Part shown: positions 10,851-37,829 of the stretch, piece by piece
How the letters are laid out: each line of letters starts with the position of its first letter
How positions within the stretch are numbered: the first letter of the stretch is position 1
NCBI GenBank assembly: GCA_902728285.1
Contig: CACVBU010000702.1
Span: forward strand, 1,127,499 to 1,191,498
Direction of reading: 5' to 3'
From: Clytia hemisphaerica
Taxonomy: Eukaryota > Cnidaria > Hydrozoa > Leptothecata > Clytiidae
DNA: 64,000 bases
Notes under the pieces: model-generated
What the model saw: the letters and a program-made list of their open reading frames with translations, nothing else
What the model was told of the DNA's origin: nothing
Databases searched by the model: none
Program-made: the position numbers and the translations under genes

Positions 10851-11641
10851 TTGAATATCCAGAGAATTTGATGGGAGGAACTTGCGTTTTGACTTCTTTC
10901 GAAAAAAACGCTTTTTCAAGGATGATTCTAATCTTTATAACATTGATCACTGACGTATTCTGTATGGGAAAGAAAAAAATAAGGAAAATGTATTTTTTTA
11001 AATTGCTACTTTCTTAAAAAGATTTACTTGGAGCTTAGACAATGCTATAGTCTAAGACAAATCATTATCTAAGAAAAAGACAGCCGAAGAAAATTCACAA
11101 ACGGGCTTTTTGCTTAAAAGAGTTTACTCTACCAGTTTGCCAGTCTTCGAAACTCTCCCGCCGATTTCTTTTCCTTATACCACCATAACGCCATACCACC
11201 TTTTTTTCCCGCCTTTACTATCACTGTAACGGACGATAACATCGTCTACTTGAAGCTATGATAGGCAAATCTACTAAAGTTCTAAGAGACCCAAATGAAA
11301 ATTATAATACCCTCAAATCGTAATTACCGATACATTTTAACAAAAAAATTTCAGGGCGTCTTTCATATTTGAATGAGCATATTCCCGGCATATTCACTGC
11401 CGACTAGAAATAGGGGTTAAAATACTAGTTGTACTTGAAATAGCTATCTAGGTTTTTAGGTTTATTGTATTTTTGAAATGTATGAGTGAAATTCTACGTA
11501 AAATGGTATGTTTTGATAATTTGAAGGTAAAATTCAGACCGGAGGAGCTTCTGGAAAGCTCATTTTCGATGAAATTATAAATGGACCGTTTTATTTCTGA
11601 ATGAGCGTGTCAAATTTGAGCTCCTACTATCATTCTAAAAC
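10851..11641. other. Intergenic stretch without recognisable features
   Basis: Scattered short open frames only (for example 10829-11017); no family similarity, no splice-consistent exon, no repeat structure detected. Confidence 0.35.
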
Positions 11642-11843
11642 ACACCCCTGTCTCATTGCCCAGAATGGGGATGAAAACTTCTATGGAAATCCCAATAGGG
11701 ATAAAAATTACCCAAAAATTATATTGTTTCCAGCTTAAAAATTATAGTGGGGAGTGCAATTTTTCAATTAAATTTCCAAAAAGGGATAAAATCAAAGTAA
11801 TTTTCCAAGTGGGGATCCCACCGGATCTGGGACACAGGGGTGT
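11642..11843. mobile_element. MITE with CACCCCTGT termini
   Basis: About 200 bp bounded by 'acacccctgtctc' and the inverted 'gacacaggggtgt'. The interior has repeated 'ggggat' phrases, shared with 28582-28826 and, more weakly, 8072-8372. No target-site duplication could be fixed. Confidence 0.6.
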
Positions 11844-11849
11844 TAAAGC

Positions 11850-12755
11850 ATAATTACTAAGAACAGAGATGGATCTACAAATCATTTGACATATAACAAA
11901 TTTCAAAAATACAAATTTATGAATAAGATATGGACAAAACATACGAAGAAATTAAAAACAACCGAAGTCTCAGATTATAGGCTGTTTTAATACCATTTTG
12001 TAGTCTCAATAAATCAACTATTAAGAACATATTGTCAGGACATTTACAAGACTAAAGATCTCGAAAAATTAGGAAGAGACTGGGGAGACTGAGCCAATAT
12101 CTAGCGTGTATTCAAGAAAGGATTTGAATGTTGAGGAAGGTTATTGATACCGATAAAAAAGTGCTTTAAGAAAGCAACACTTTAGAAATGCCCGTAAAAT
12201 AAATGTAAGAAAATCCCACACCAATTTCGAAATGTACAAGCCAATTTTTTGATAAAGATTCCATCAAAAAATATTAAATGACAAAATGTTGTTTTGACGT
12301 CATTTTAACGTCCATAACGTCCACGTAACGTTAGATTAACGTTGAAACAACGCTGTAGTCAGCTTTAAGGGTTTATCAGGGAATATCATCAAAACCAAAA
12401 AAACCTCATAGTAAAAAGCGACTGAAAAAAATTCATTATTATCAAAAGATAATGACGTCAATTAAGTAAGGATGGAAATACATTCGATTTCGAAAGATGT
12501 GGGTCACTCCAAACCCACATATACGAGATCAAGAAATATTGATAACAAACTTTATAACAGATATGACTTCTTTTTTATGTGTATGTGTATGTGTTCTGGT
12601 GACAGTATGATAAACGCTGCCAACTTCCCATTCTAAAAATGACAAAATGGTCAAATGACCAAAGCTCAGTGACTGGGGATTGGTTCCGTATCAGAAACTT
12701 TTCACCATTTGAGTTTGTCCTAGGGACCCCGTGTACTCTTCAACTAACGGATACA
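11850..12755. other. Intergenic stretch with one short repeat
   Basis: 12285-12370 belongs to the 'aacgtt...aacaacgct' repeat family (compare 10745-10850 and 37124-37222). Nothing else is recognisable. Confidence 0.35.
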
Positions 12756-12759
12756 TTAT

Positions 12760-13372
12760 TACACACTTTTTTATAAGAATTTTGTTTTTTCGTCTCACCA
12801 TGGATATTCTTACCTTTTTGTTTAATATTCTTTCGATTCGATAAGAATATACATTCAACTTAAATTTAATATGTAATACCTTTAAGGAAGGAAGAAATTT
12901 TGGCAGAAAGAAAATTTGGTGGATTTGGCGGATTTAGCCAAAATCCGTCAAATTAAGTTCCCGCCAAAATTTATTTTTTCCTCCATCCGCCAAATTAAAT
13001 TCCCGCCAAATTTATTTTATTTAACGCATTCCCCAAATTGGTGCTATTTCAGGCCTTAAAACAGGTTTTTTTGCTTATTTTATAACGATTTTGGCCAAAG
13101 ATATCCTGTCAACCGCCAAATTAAATTCCCTTCATATTCAATTTTTCCAGCCATCCGCCAAATTAAATTCCCTCTGAAAATTTTTTTCGGCCATCCGCCA
13201 AATTAAATTCCCGCCAAAATTTCTTCCTTTAAGGTACATGTCGGGAGCAAAAAAAAAAAACACTTTCGTGAAATTTTGAAGTTCTATTGCAAAATTCCAT
13301 GATGTTAATATTATTGAGTTTTGACCATTTTCATCATAGAGTACACCTAGACTGGTATAAAGATAGCGTGTA
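12760..13372. repeat. Dispersed repeat family R1, copy 3, split by a nested MITE
   Basis: The left half ('cgtctcaccatggatattctta') and right half ('ttccatgatgttaatatt', ending 'gatagcgtgtaac') match R1 copies 1 and 2. Between them sits the element at 12879-13234, so R1 is older than that insertion. Confidence 0.5.
12879..13234. mobile_element. MITE rich in CCGCCAAATTAAATTCCC units (copy 1)
   Basis: Inverted ends CCTTTAAGG...AAGAAATTTTGGC, with TA on both sides (12877-12878 and 13235-13236) as for Tc1/mariner-type insertion. The interior repeats 'ccgccaaattaaattccc' several times. A second copy lies at 15680-15998 in an intron of the glucosidase gene. Confidence 0.7.
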
Positions 13373-13783
13373 ACACAGGGGTGCAATTATAAACCAAAGC
13401 ATAGTACTTAGATTGAGGCTAATATAAGTAGTCCATGTATTAAATTATCAAAATCTCTTTACGTTTTTGTACACAAAATTCGAACATTAAGAAAAACTAC
13501 AATATAAAATTTGATCTACTAAAATTTTGTAAAATAAAATACTTAAAAAATCATGTAAAAGTCTTATGTGCATTTACAATAAATTCACACATTATTGAAA
13601 CATTTAAATTGATAAAAAGCCTAAAAGAACTATTTTCATTGAATTTTCATTAAAAAATAGCGAAGCACAGTTATAGTAACTCCATGACAGTTAGTGGCCA
13701 AATTCTTCTGATCGACAACATTGGAAGAATGGAACCCACTTATCGTTCTCAGTTTTCTATTGGTTGAAATTAAGATAGTTACT

Positions 13784-30073
<16,290 letters not shown>

Positions 30074-30455
30074 TTTTTTTTGCTTCCTTTTTTCAGATAC
30101 TTGTTTTTTAATAAAAATATTATATTTTATAAGTTTAAAATCAACATTTCACCCACCCAACACATCATCATATTTCTATATTTTCCTCAGTTCTTCAAAG
30201 CTAGTGGTCACATGACATTCAAAAGAATGTTATTCTTGGTATATTATTGCTTGATTGCAACCCGTTGCAGAAATTCTGCTTTTTGAACTATTATAAATTT
30301 ATTACATTAAAACAATGTGCCGAAGTTTTTAAGAACACTGTTTGACTGTTGATAACTAGCCAACTAAACTAAATTTAAAAATTGTTTATCAAAAATTAGC
30401 CGCAAACAAAAGAGATGTCTCATAATCAAATTTCTATAAATGATCGATACTACTA

Positions 30456-30630
30456 CAGTTGACGCTCTCTAATTCGACGTTCTACTAATCGATAGGCTCC
30501 CTTATTTTGATGAAATTTAAAGTCCCAATCAACAAGAAACTCTCATAAACGACGCTCCCTTATTCGATACGTTTACCTTATTCGATGAAAAGCCAATTCC
30601 CTTAAAGTTCGAATTATAGAGCGTCAACTG
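30456..30630. mobile_element. pogo/Tigger-like MITE with TA duplication (copy 1)
   Basis: Ends CAGTTGACGCTCTCTAATTC and the inverted GAATTATAGAGCGTCAACTG, with TA on both sides. It is 175 bp long and contains 'ctcccttattcgat' phrases. It lies about 380 bp upstream of the glucosidase start codon, inside the likely promoter region. A second copy is in the aquaporin gene (36741-36953). Confidence 0.75.
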
Positions 30631-30887
30631 TAAATGATCACACCAATCGAAGAGTATTTCATCTTTGTGACCTCCTCGTGTTGACGCATCTCTTACTAAC
30701 CATGAACTACCTCCATTAGATCCCTCTAACATACCTTAAAACACGATCACTACTTGTACCATAAAACAAACAATAGCGTCATGTATAAACAAAAAATTGT
30801 TTGTCTTAAAAAAAGTGATAAAGTGACATTTTTCTCTTTTTCCGTTATAAGAAATTCTTTTTTTCGGACATGAGGCTGCGATGGCCA

Positions 30888-31055
30888 AAATGTTAAGAAC
30901 AAGTTAAGAACATTTTATAAGGCTTTGGCGACTCTAAAACACACGATTTTATAGGAAAACGGACAAAAATACTCAGAAAATGGTTAAAATAAGTTTTAGG
31001 CTTACAAATAAAAAAGTTAAGAATATCCGAAGGCTTTTGGATGTTCTTAAAAAAA
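30888..31055. repeat. Dispersed repeat family R3, copy 2
   Basis: 'gttaagaacattttataaggcttt', 'gactctaaaacac', 'actcagaaaatggttaaaa' and 'aaaaagttaagaatat' match 7637-7870 in the same order. Confidence 0.45.
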
Positions 31056-34000
31056 TGACGGGTATTCTTATACACAGGTACTTCATTCCAAAACCCATTC
31101 ATCGCATCTCATACAAATACACAAACTTGCTTAATTGTTTCAATTAAATGCAAATGACCAAATGAGCATGTATTTTCTATTGTTGAGATGAAGTTGTACT
31201 TATCGCACAAGGAGATAGCCAGCGAATAAAGCGAGTTGAAACTCAATGTAAAGAGCGTTATAAATCTATAGAACTCCTTTTTGGGAATCTAACTAGGTGC
31301 TACAAGTCAGAGGTGATACACTCTTTGTTATTACAACCAAGACATTTAGCTGAGGCTATTTTTTGTAATTTTCACACTTAAATGTTCTTCTTTCATTTCT
31401 TGACGTAATAGGGTTTTGGCTAAAATTGTGTCATATGCTATTATAAAATTTTTCTTATATAAACCCTGTTTTGGGGCTTTCGGAACACCTTTCTTTAATA
31501 AGAGAGCCATTGCAACACAAGGGAATGCAGATGTGGTTTGAAACACTCGGAACAAACTACAAAGGCATTGTATCCGACCGACATTATTTTGGAATGAAAA
31601 ATGGTCTGATTACTATTAGATAACTACCTGAATTTTAAGGACTAAGAAAACATTGATGGTTGATCATGTGAGCTTCAAAAATATTTTCCGTTGCTAACCA
31701 ATAGAGAAAGTGAGAGAGAAAGTGAGAGAGAAAGTGATGTCCTTTCGTTGCGCGGATGAGAGTCAAATTTCAATAGATCACGAGTGAACCAAATATAAAA
31801 GCGAAACGAAAAAGTGAATAAAAAAAATATTTCGAAATTTCCTTCTCATTTTCTAGTCATTTCTGAACGATTACAGCTTAATAACGCGGGAAAGTTTTCT
31901 CAGAGTTTACAAACAGTTACTGCAATAACCGGTTAGGAAGAAAAAATGACACGGTAGAAGTTTCGAAGACCACCATATCTACCGACTGTAAACTTGCTTT
32001 AAAAGCAAACACATTCTCAAATTTTTCTTCAACCTGAAGACTATATTTTCTTAGATAGTGACAAAGTATTATGCAAAGTCTTATATCTAAGTCATTTCCC
32101 TGCATCCCTAAAATCTAAATATGTTTTTTCCAAAAAAACTTGATCGTACATTACGGCTCCACCTCGCTCTGAACAAAATGGCCTCCCAAAAAGAGGAAAT
32201 GATTTTGCTCTGATTCTGAGATGACCGAACGCATTCAGATCAAACCATTAAAGAACTGACAACACACGTCAACCTTGTCCACGTGCATCCCAGGCTTTAT
32301 TTACGTTACACTGATGGACGTCAAAGAATAACAACAACTAGCTTTATCAGTGAGCATCAGAAAGCTGATAATACGCAGTGAACGAGTTTTCTCATGCCAA
32401 AGATGAAGAGTACATGAAAAAGTAACCATATATTATAGTTTACAATAAAATTCTCCTCATGTTTTATCAATATCTCTTAACATTATTTTAGTAGTTAAAC
32501 AGTTTTAACTATATACTTATTAACATAGTAATATATAAACTGATGTAAAAGTATTAGAGCGAACTGTCAGACTGTCTTAATAAAATACTTTCCCCTTATA
32601 ACAGTGACGTTTTGATTTATCAGTCAAAACTTCAGCTTTTCTAGAAGTATAAATACTGTAGCGCAAGTATTTCAAAAGCTACACTTAGAAATCAACTTTC
32701 AATAATGATATTTCAATTCATGATATTGGTATCCTATAATTTCTTCATAATCTCGTGTGATATTGACACACTTTCCAATTAAGACCACAAGTTCATCACA
32801 TGTCAATTAGTTAATAATTTGTATCACTCAGAGATTTTTACGGCCATTCATTTTCTTAGAACAAGGAATTGGGGCTCGCGTGTAGAACATAAATGAACAT
32901 AATAACGCCCCGCGGGGCGGGTTCCAGATTCTCTTTCAGAGTGTTAACATGATTCTATATCAGTTTAGTGGAATTGTTTGTTCTCTATGTTCCATTTCGT
33001 AGGGAAACAATCTTAAAGATTCCGTGCCAAAAAAGAAAACATGATTAAGGTAACAATAAGATTTTTCTAGAAGCCATCTCTTGTTCCAGACAAGTTCCGA
33101 CCAAGAACATCAAATCTAATGATTTTTTAATCGTATGATTTATTGAGGGTAGACAATACTATCTCAACCTATGAAAAGCGCAAAAATCGTGACAAAATTA
33201 CATATATTATATAACTCGCATGTATTCAAGTCATCTGACGGATTAAATTACAAGAAAATTTTAAGTAGTAATTGACTTTGGATTGTTTCCAATATTTTAA
33301 AAAGGATTTATAAACAAACATGTGACATTATATATCATTATTTTTAGCGTCCACGTGGGTCCCACGTGAAAATTTTGTTGCTCGTGAAGGTCATATTTTG
33401 ACTTGAGATAATGAAAATAAGAAAAGGTTAACCTAATTTAGGGGAGGATTAAGGTAGTTCTGAAGGTGTCTAGGGGAGGTCTTTTTTATTAATACTTTCG
33501 TGTAAATTGATAACATGCGTTCCAAGACATTGCACGGGTTTGAATGAACACAGCAACGATCATTTGAAGTTGTCGATCAAACACTTTTGCGTCCGGGTCA
33601 TTTTAAACTCTGGATAATAATTAAATTTCCACGAGGCTTAAAAACGAACAAGAAGTTACCATAGACTTTTCCTCATATGTGAAGATATCGAATCTCTCTT
33701 TAAATGCCCGAATTCGTTCAATTCGTTCGATTTTTCCTCTTCGATGATTAATCACCTAATCACAAGAATGGTAAAGCATTCAGAAACCCTTTACGTAATA
33801 TTTAGACCAATTAGGAGAGGAAGGATATTCCTGCTTGCCGATGTGGTTGGCATTAGCTTATGGAGATCCATGCTATGATTTCTTATTTCATATACTGATG
33901 GCGAAATATATAGCATGGTATGAGTTTGAATTTCCCAAATCCTAATGACGGTTGAAAACACAGCTTATCAAATTCTGTTATTCTTTTACTGGTCACACTT

Positions 34001-34858
34001 TCTTAGAGAAAACGCAACTTCCGAATTTTGGTATTTATTTTAGAAAGTGAGGACAGCGCTAAATTCGAATTTCTCACTCTAATTATTTTGAGGTAGGAAT
34101 CTTACGCATTACCAAATCAGATGCAATGACTAACAATTCCCAGCAATCTTTTATTTATCAGAGTAATGGTACCCAATTCCCTCCATATGGGTTCTTCCGA
34201 TAAAAACGAGATGATCCATGCGAAGTTTAAGCTCTAAAAACGGAAAGCCTATATCCGTCATTTAGAAAATAAAACCGATAGTAAAAGAAACTAAAAGAAA
34301 GTCAATATTTTTTGACAACAGTGTATATCTTCTTTACAATATTGTACGACATCAAAACTTTCGAATTTTGAAAGTAAACAACACAACATGTTATTTGTTT
34401 ATCCTAACCTCTAATTGAACAATTTGAACGATGAGTTCATCAACTACGTGTACAATACTGAACTCAAACTTTAAGAACTGGAATGGACAAAGAAACCATA
34501 TTAAATTTACACCAGTAAAGGTCGTGAAAAAGCCTAATGAGCATTTTAAGCTAAATTTCTTAATACTATTTTCAACCTACACGCAATCTTTTCAAATCAA
34601 AAGAAACCTACTATTTCGTTTTTCATATCGATAGTCTAGCAGAATCAATCCTTTATGAGATTCTAGTATTTATTTTAGAGTTCGCTGGTGTGCTTGCAAA
34701 AATAGAAAGAAGGGGGACTGGGGTCTAGATTCATTAAAAAAAGGGGTAGTGGCTTAATTAAATGATTTGGCGATTCAATCCTTCTCTTCTAACTTGTCAA
34801 GGTAAACGCTTTTAGCGAAAGGTGGTGTTGAAAGACTTTGTTAACAAATTCAATAAAT
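31056..34858. other. Intergenic region between glucosidase and aquaporin
   Basis: Contains a short (GAGAGAAAGT)n microsatellite at about 31697-31734 and otherwise AT-rich DNA. Small open frames at 31346-31555 and 31917-32105 (minus) have protein-like composition but no recognisable family or splice context. The 5' regulatory region of the aquaporin gene should lie at the right end. Confidence 0.4.
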
Positions 34859-37829
34859 ATGTCTGGAGAAGAAGGCGAGTCTAAAGTATCGACTTACGAG
34901 ACTTATGTCTCCACACCAAGCGAGAGAACCGTTTTGCTTGTGAAAGCACGCGGCGAAACATGGCGAGACAAAATCGGGCTTTACGAGCCAACAGAACCAA
35001 ATTTCTGGCGATACGTTTTTGCTGAATTCGTTTACACGTTAATATTTACAATTATTGCGTGTGGATGTAGTCTTAACTTGGGACAACCAAGGTCTGATTT
35101 ACACCAAGCCGTTTGCGTTGGAGGGATTGTGGCTGTTTTGATTACAGTTTCAGCTGAGAAATTGGGATATTTTAACCCAGCCTTGTCATTTGGGTTGTTG
35201 GTTGCCGGTGAAATTAAATTCGTTCGATTTTTTGTTTACGCTGCTGTTCAAGTCGCTGGCAGTAAGTATATATCATTCCCTTTTGAGAATTTATGTTTTC
35301 ACCAATGTTTTAGGAGACCAGGCAGGCTTTGTGTTTGACATCAAACTTTACAAACTTAAGTTCAAACTACTGTTGATCTGTGGACATCTGATTGTTCTTA
35401 TTTCAAGGAGCTATACAGGTACCATTTTTTCAGAATAACTACAGGAGGGGTGGGTTTGCAGGGTTGTCGGGGGTGATGGTTTCACTACAGGCTAGTCTGA
35501 TCACTTTTTTCAGAACAAAATGAAAATCTACTAATTAAGTGATATTTTATTTAAAAAAATACTTACTGTAGGCAAAAGAGGAGCTAATATTCAAAAACTC
35601 TTCCGTCGTCACTATAATATACATCATTCAATTATCATAGTGGCATCTGAAATAGCATAGGACCTACAAAGTCCTTCTGCAAAGACATTTGGTTGCGGTA
35701 CGGAAGATTATGGGTATGATCCTTAGCCGGAGAGGTCCCATGCCTTTCTCTATCTCCTGTAGATATCTATCGCAAGGGAAAGCAGTCTCAAATTTCATAG
35801 ATCTTACGTCAATCTGACTTTAAATGAATAAGGATCACATTTTGGTCAATTTTATGTAACTTCTCCTTATTTGAAATAGCAGTAACAAAATACAACAAGA
35901 CTTACTTGGTATTATTGTGATTGAATGTCAAAAAAAGTTCTTGGCATGTATACGGACATGTTGAATCATGAATTTTTACATCCAATTTAAACCTTTTAAA
36001 AGACGCTTGGTAACTTGATCAGGCCTGGAAAAAATGTAAAGAAATTTAAGTTTCAATTTTCGCCTTTTCAAGTTTATACGTGCAACCGTGCAAAGTCAAT
36101 AATGAGGTTTATCTTAAAGATCATGAAAAGTACATAACGAAAACAGTGTCGTTTTTCAAAATTTATCCCCGGGAATTAAATCCCGAAAGGGGTCCGAAAT
36201 GACCCAAACTATTTCATGATTTCGTCATCAACTACCCAGTAAGACATTTTTAAACTAGACTCAAAAGATTGGCATTAAAACGTACTATATGGTCTCAATG
36301 GCATTGCTGACTCAGCTAAAATATCGTTTTGTGCTGACTCAGAAAATTAATCTTAAAACCTAAATGATTATCTTTTTCAAGGTTTGGGCAATTTTTGAGC
36401 AAAACTTAAGTCTCCACACTCTTTCTAGGGTTAATAGGTGTATAAACTAACTTTAATCGAAATCTATTTTCTACCCTGTTCTACCAGGCTGTGCCGGAGC
36501 TGGTCTTCTCTATCTCTACACACCATCCAATGTCCGTGGTCATCTGGGAACATTATCCATTCACGATGATCTGTTAGTTGGAGTTGCATTCGTGGTCGAA
36601 CTCACTTTAACTTTCATTGTCATGTTAGTTATCATTGCAGCAAGGGATCCGGACAACCAATTCTCTTTGTTACAATCTAACATGGTCGTTGGTCTATCTG
36701 TAGCTGTCGCAATGTTGATGGGAGTAAGTGGATAAACATACAGTTGACGCTCTCTAAATCGACGTTCTACTATTCGACAGGCTCCCTTATTCAATGGAAT
36801 TGAAAGTCCCCGTCAATAAGAAACTCTCATAAACGATGCTCCCTTATTCGATAAAGCTCCCTTATTCGATAAAGCTCCCTTATTCGATAAAGCTCCCTTA
36901 TTCGTTAAAGCTCCCTTATTCCCCTTGAATATCAAATTAGAGAGCGTCAACTGTACTACCACAGCTTAGAGTTCAAAAGTCAAAGACTCTAGAAACTATA
37001 ACCGAAAGTTATACGTGTGCTCTTCTTGAGACTCCAACGCAAAATTTTGATAATGTCAGAAAAACGATTTTAATTTCAAGCAATTGTAATCAATGCCTTT
37101 CCCATAAAACGCACTATAAGCTACCCCAGCTGGCACACAAAGTTCTTTCAACGTCAATTTAATGTTCACAACGTCCATTTAACGTTAGATGAACGTTGAA
37201 ACAACGTTGTGTGTCAGCTGGGACAGGTATCTCTTAAGAAGTAACTATTGTATGAAACTATTTAATCTCCCTTGCGTAACCAAACACTTGATAACTATCT
37301 TTTAGATGCCTTTCACTGGTGCTGGAGTCAATCCTATTCGTGCTTTTGGACCTGCAGCTGTTACTGGAAATCTTGTCCACGAACACTGGGTAAGGCTTTT
37401 AAACACGTTAACCAGTTAAAAAACATCGAGAGACTTTCAAAAACTCTAGTAGTACTGAGCTATCCACATAAACTGGACTTCATCGATTAATCTATAGGAT
37501 CCAGAGCGTTCTAAATCTAGATTTAAACACCATGATAGGATCCTAATTCACAAAGAAAGATTCTCTCAGGGCATTTTTTTCAAATAAAACGTTAATTGAA
37601 ATCATGCCAATAGGGTACAGGTACTTCAACTGACCTCAGCTAGGAAGATTTACTCATTCCTATCTTTCCTTGACAGGTTTACTGGGTCGGTCCATTGGTA
37701 GGAGCATTATGTGCGTCTTTGTCTTACAAATACATTTTCAAACTTGGTGAAGAAAAACCCAAAGAAAAAGCACAACCTATGCCAACTGTTCATATGAAAA
37801 TCAAAAGCACTTCAAACTCAAGTGTCTAA
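34859..37829 (+). CDS. Aquaporin (MIP family) with NPA and NPI boxes, 4 exons
   Basis: A six-helix membrane channel expected to pass water across the plasma membrane. Exons: 34859-35261, 36488-36723, 37306-37389, 37677-37829, all GT-AG and in phase, giving 291 residues. The start is the ATG at 34859 (MSGEEGESK); the frame is open upstream, but with no earlier ATG. Helix 1 has the family glutamate (FAEFVYTLIFTIIACG). Box 1 is FNPALSFG (Asn106-Pro-Ala108). Box 2 is GAGVNPIRAFGPA, with NPI (222-224) in place of NPA but the selectivity-filter Arg225 kept. Residue 226 is Ala rather than the Asp of glycerol channels, which favours a water-type pore. The cytoplasmic tail is short, with lysines and serines. 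Intron 2 contains two small mobile elements, one starting 17 bp after the donor. Confidence 0.92.
36741..36953. mobile_element. pogo/Tigger-like MITE with internal 18-bp tandem repeat (copy 2)
   Basis: Ends CAGTTGACGCTCTCTAAATC and the inverted TAGAGAGCGTCAACTG, with TA on both sides. The interior holds about five tandem copies of 'ctcccttattcgataaag'. It lies in aquaporin intron 2, 17 bp after the exon 2 boundary. Copy 1 at 30456-30630 lacks the tandem expansion. Confidence 0.8.
37124..37222. mobile_element. Small inverted-repeat element, CCCAGCTG ends
   Basis: About 99 bp bounded by 'cccagctggcacacaa' and the inverted 'ttgtgtgtcagctggg'. The interior has 'aacgtc/aacgtt' repeats shared with 10745-10850 and 12285-12370. 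It sits in aquaporin intron 2. Confidence 0.5.

Noticed and set aside
31346-31555. 69-codon minus frame with plausible composition in the 31-34 kb intergenic region
   Set aside because: It has no recognisable domain, no second exon with fitting splice signals, and no paralogue in the window.
34838-34858. Upstream non-ATG extension of the aquaporin (TTG, seven extra codons)
   Set aside because: No ATG is present in frame there; the ATG at 34859 gives a normal aquaporin N terminus.
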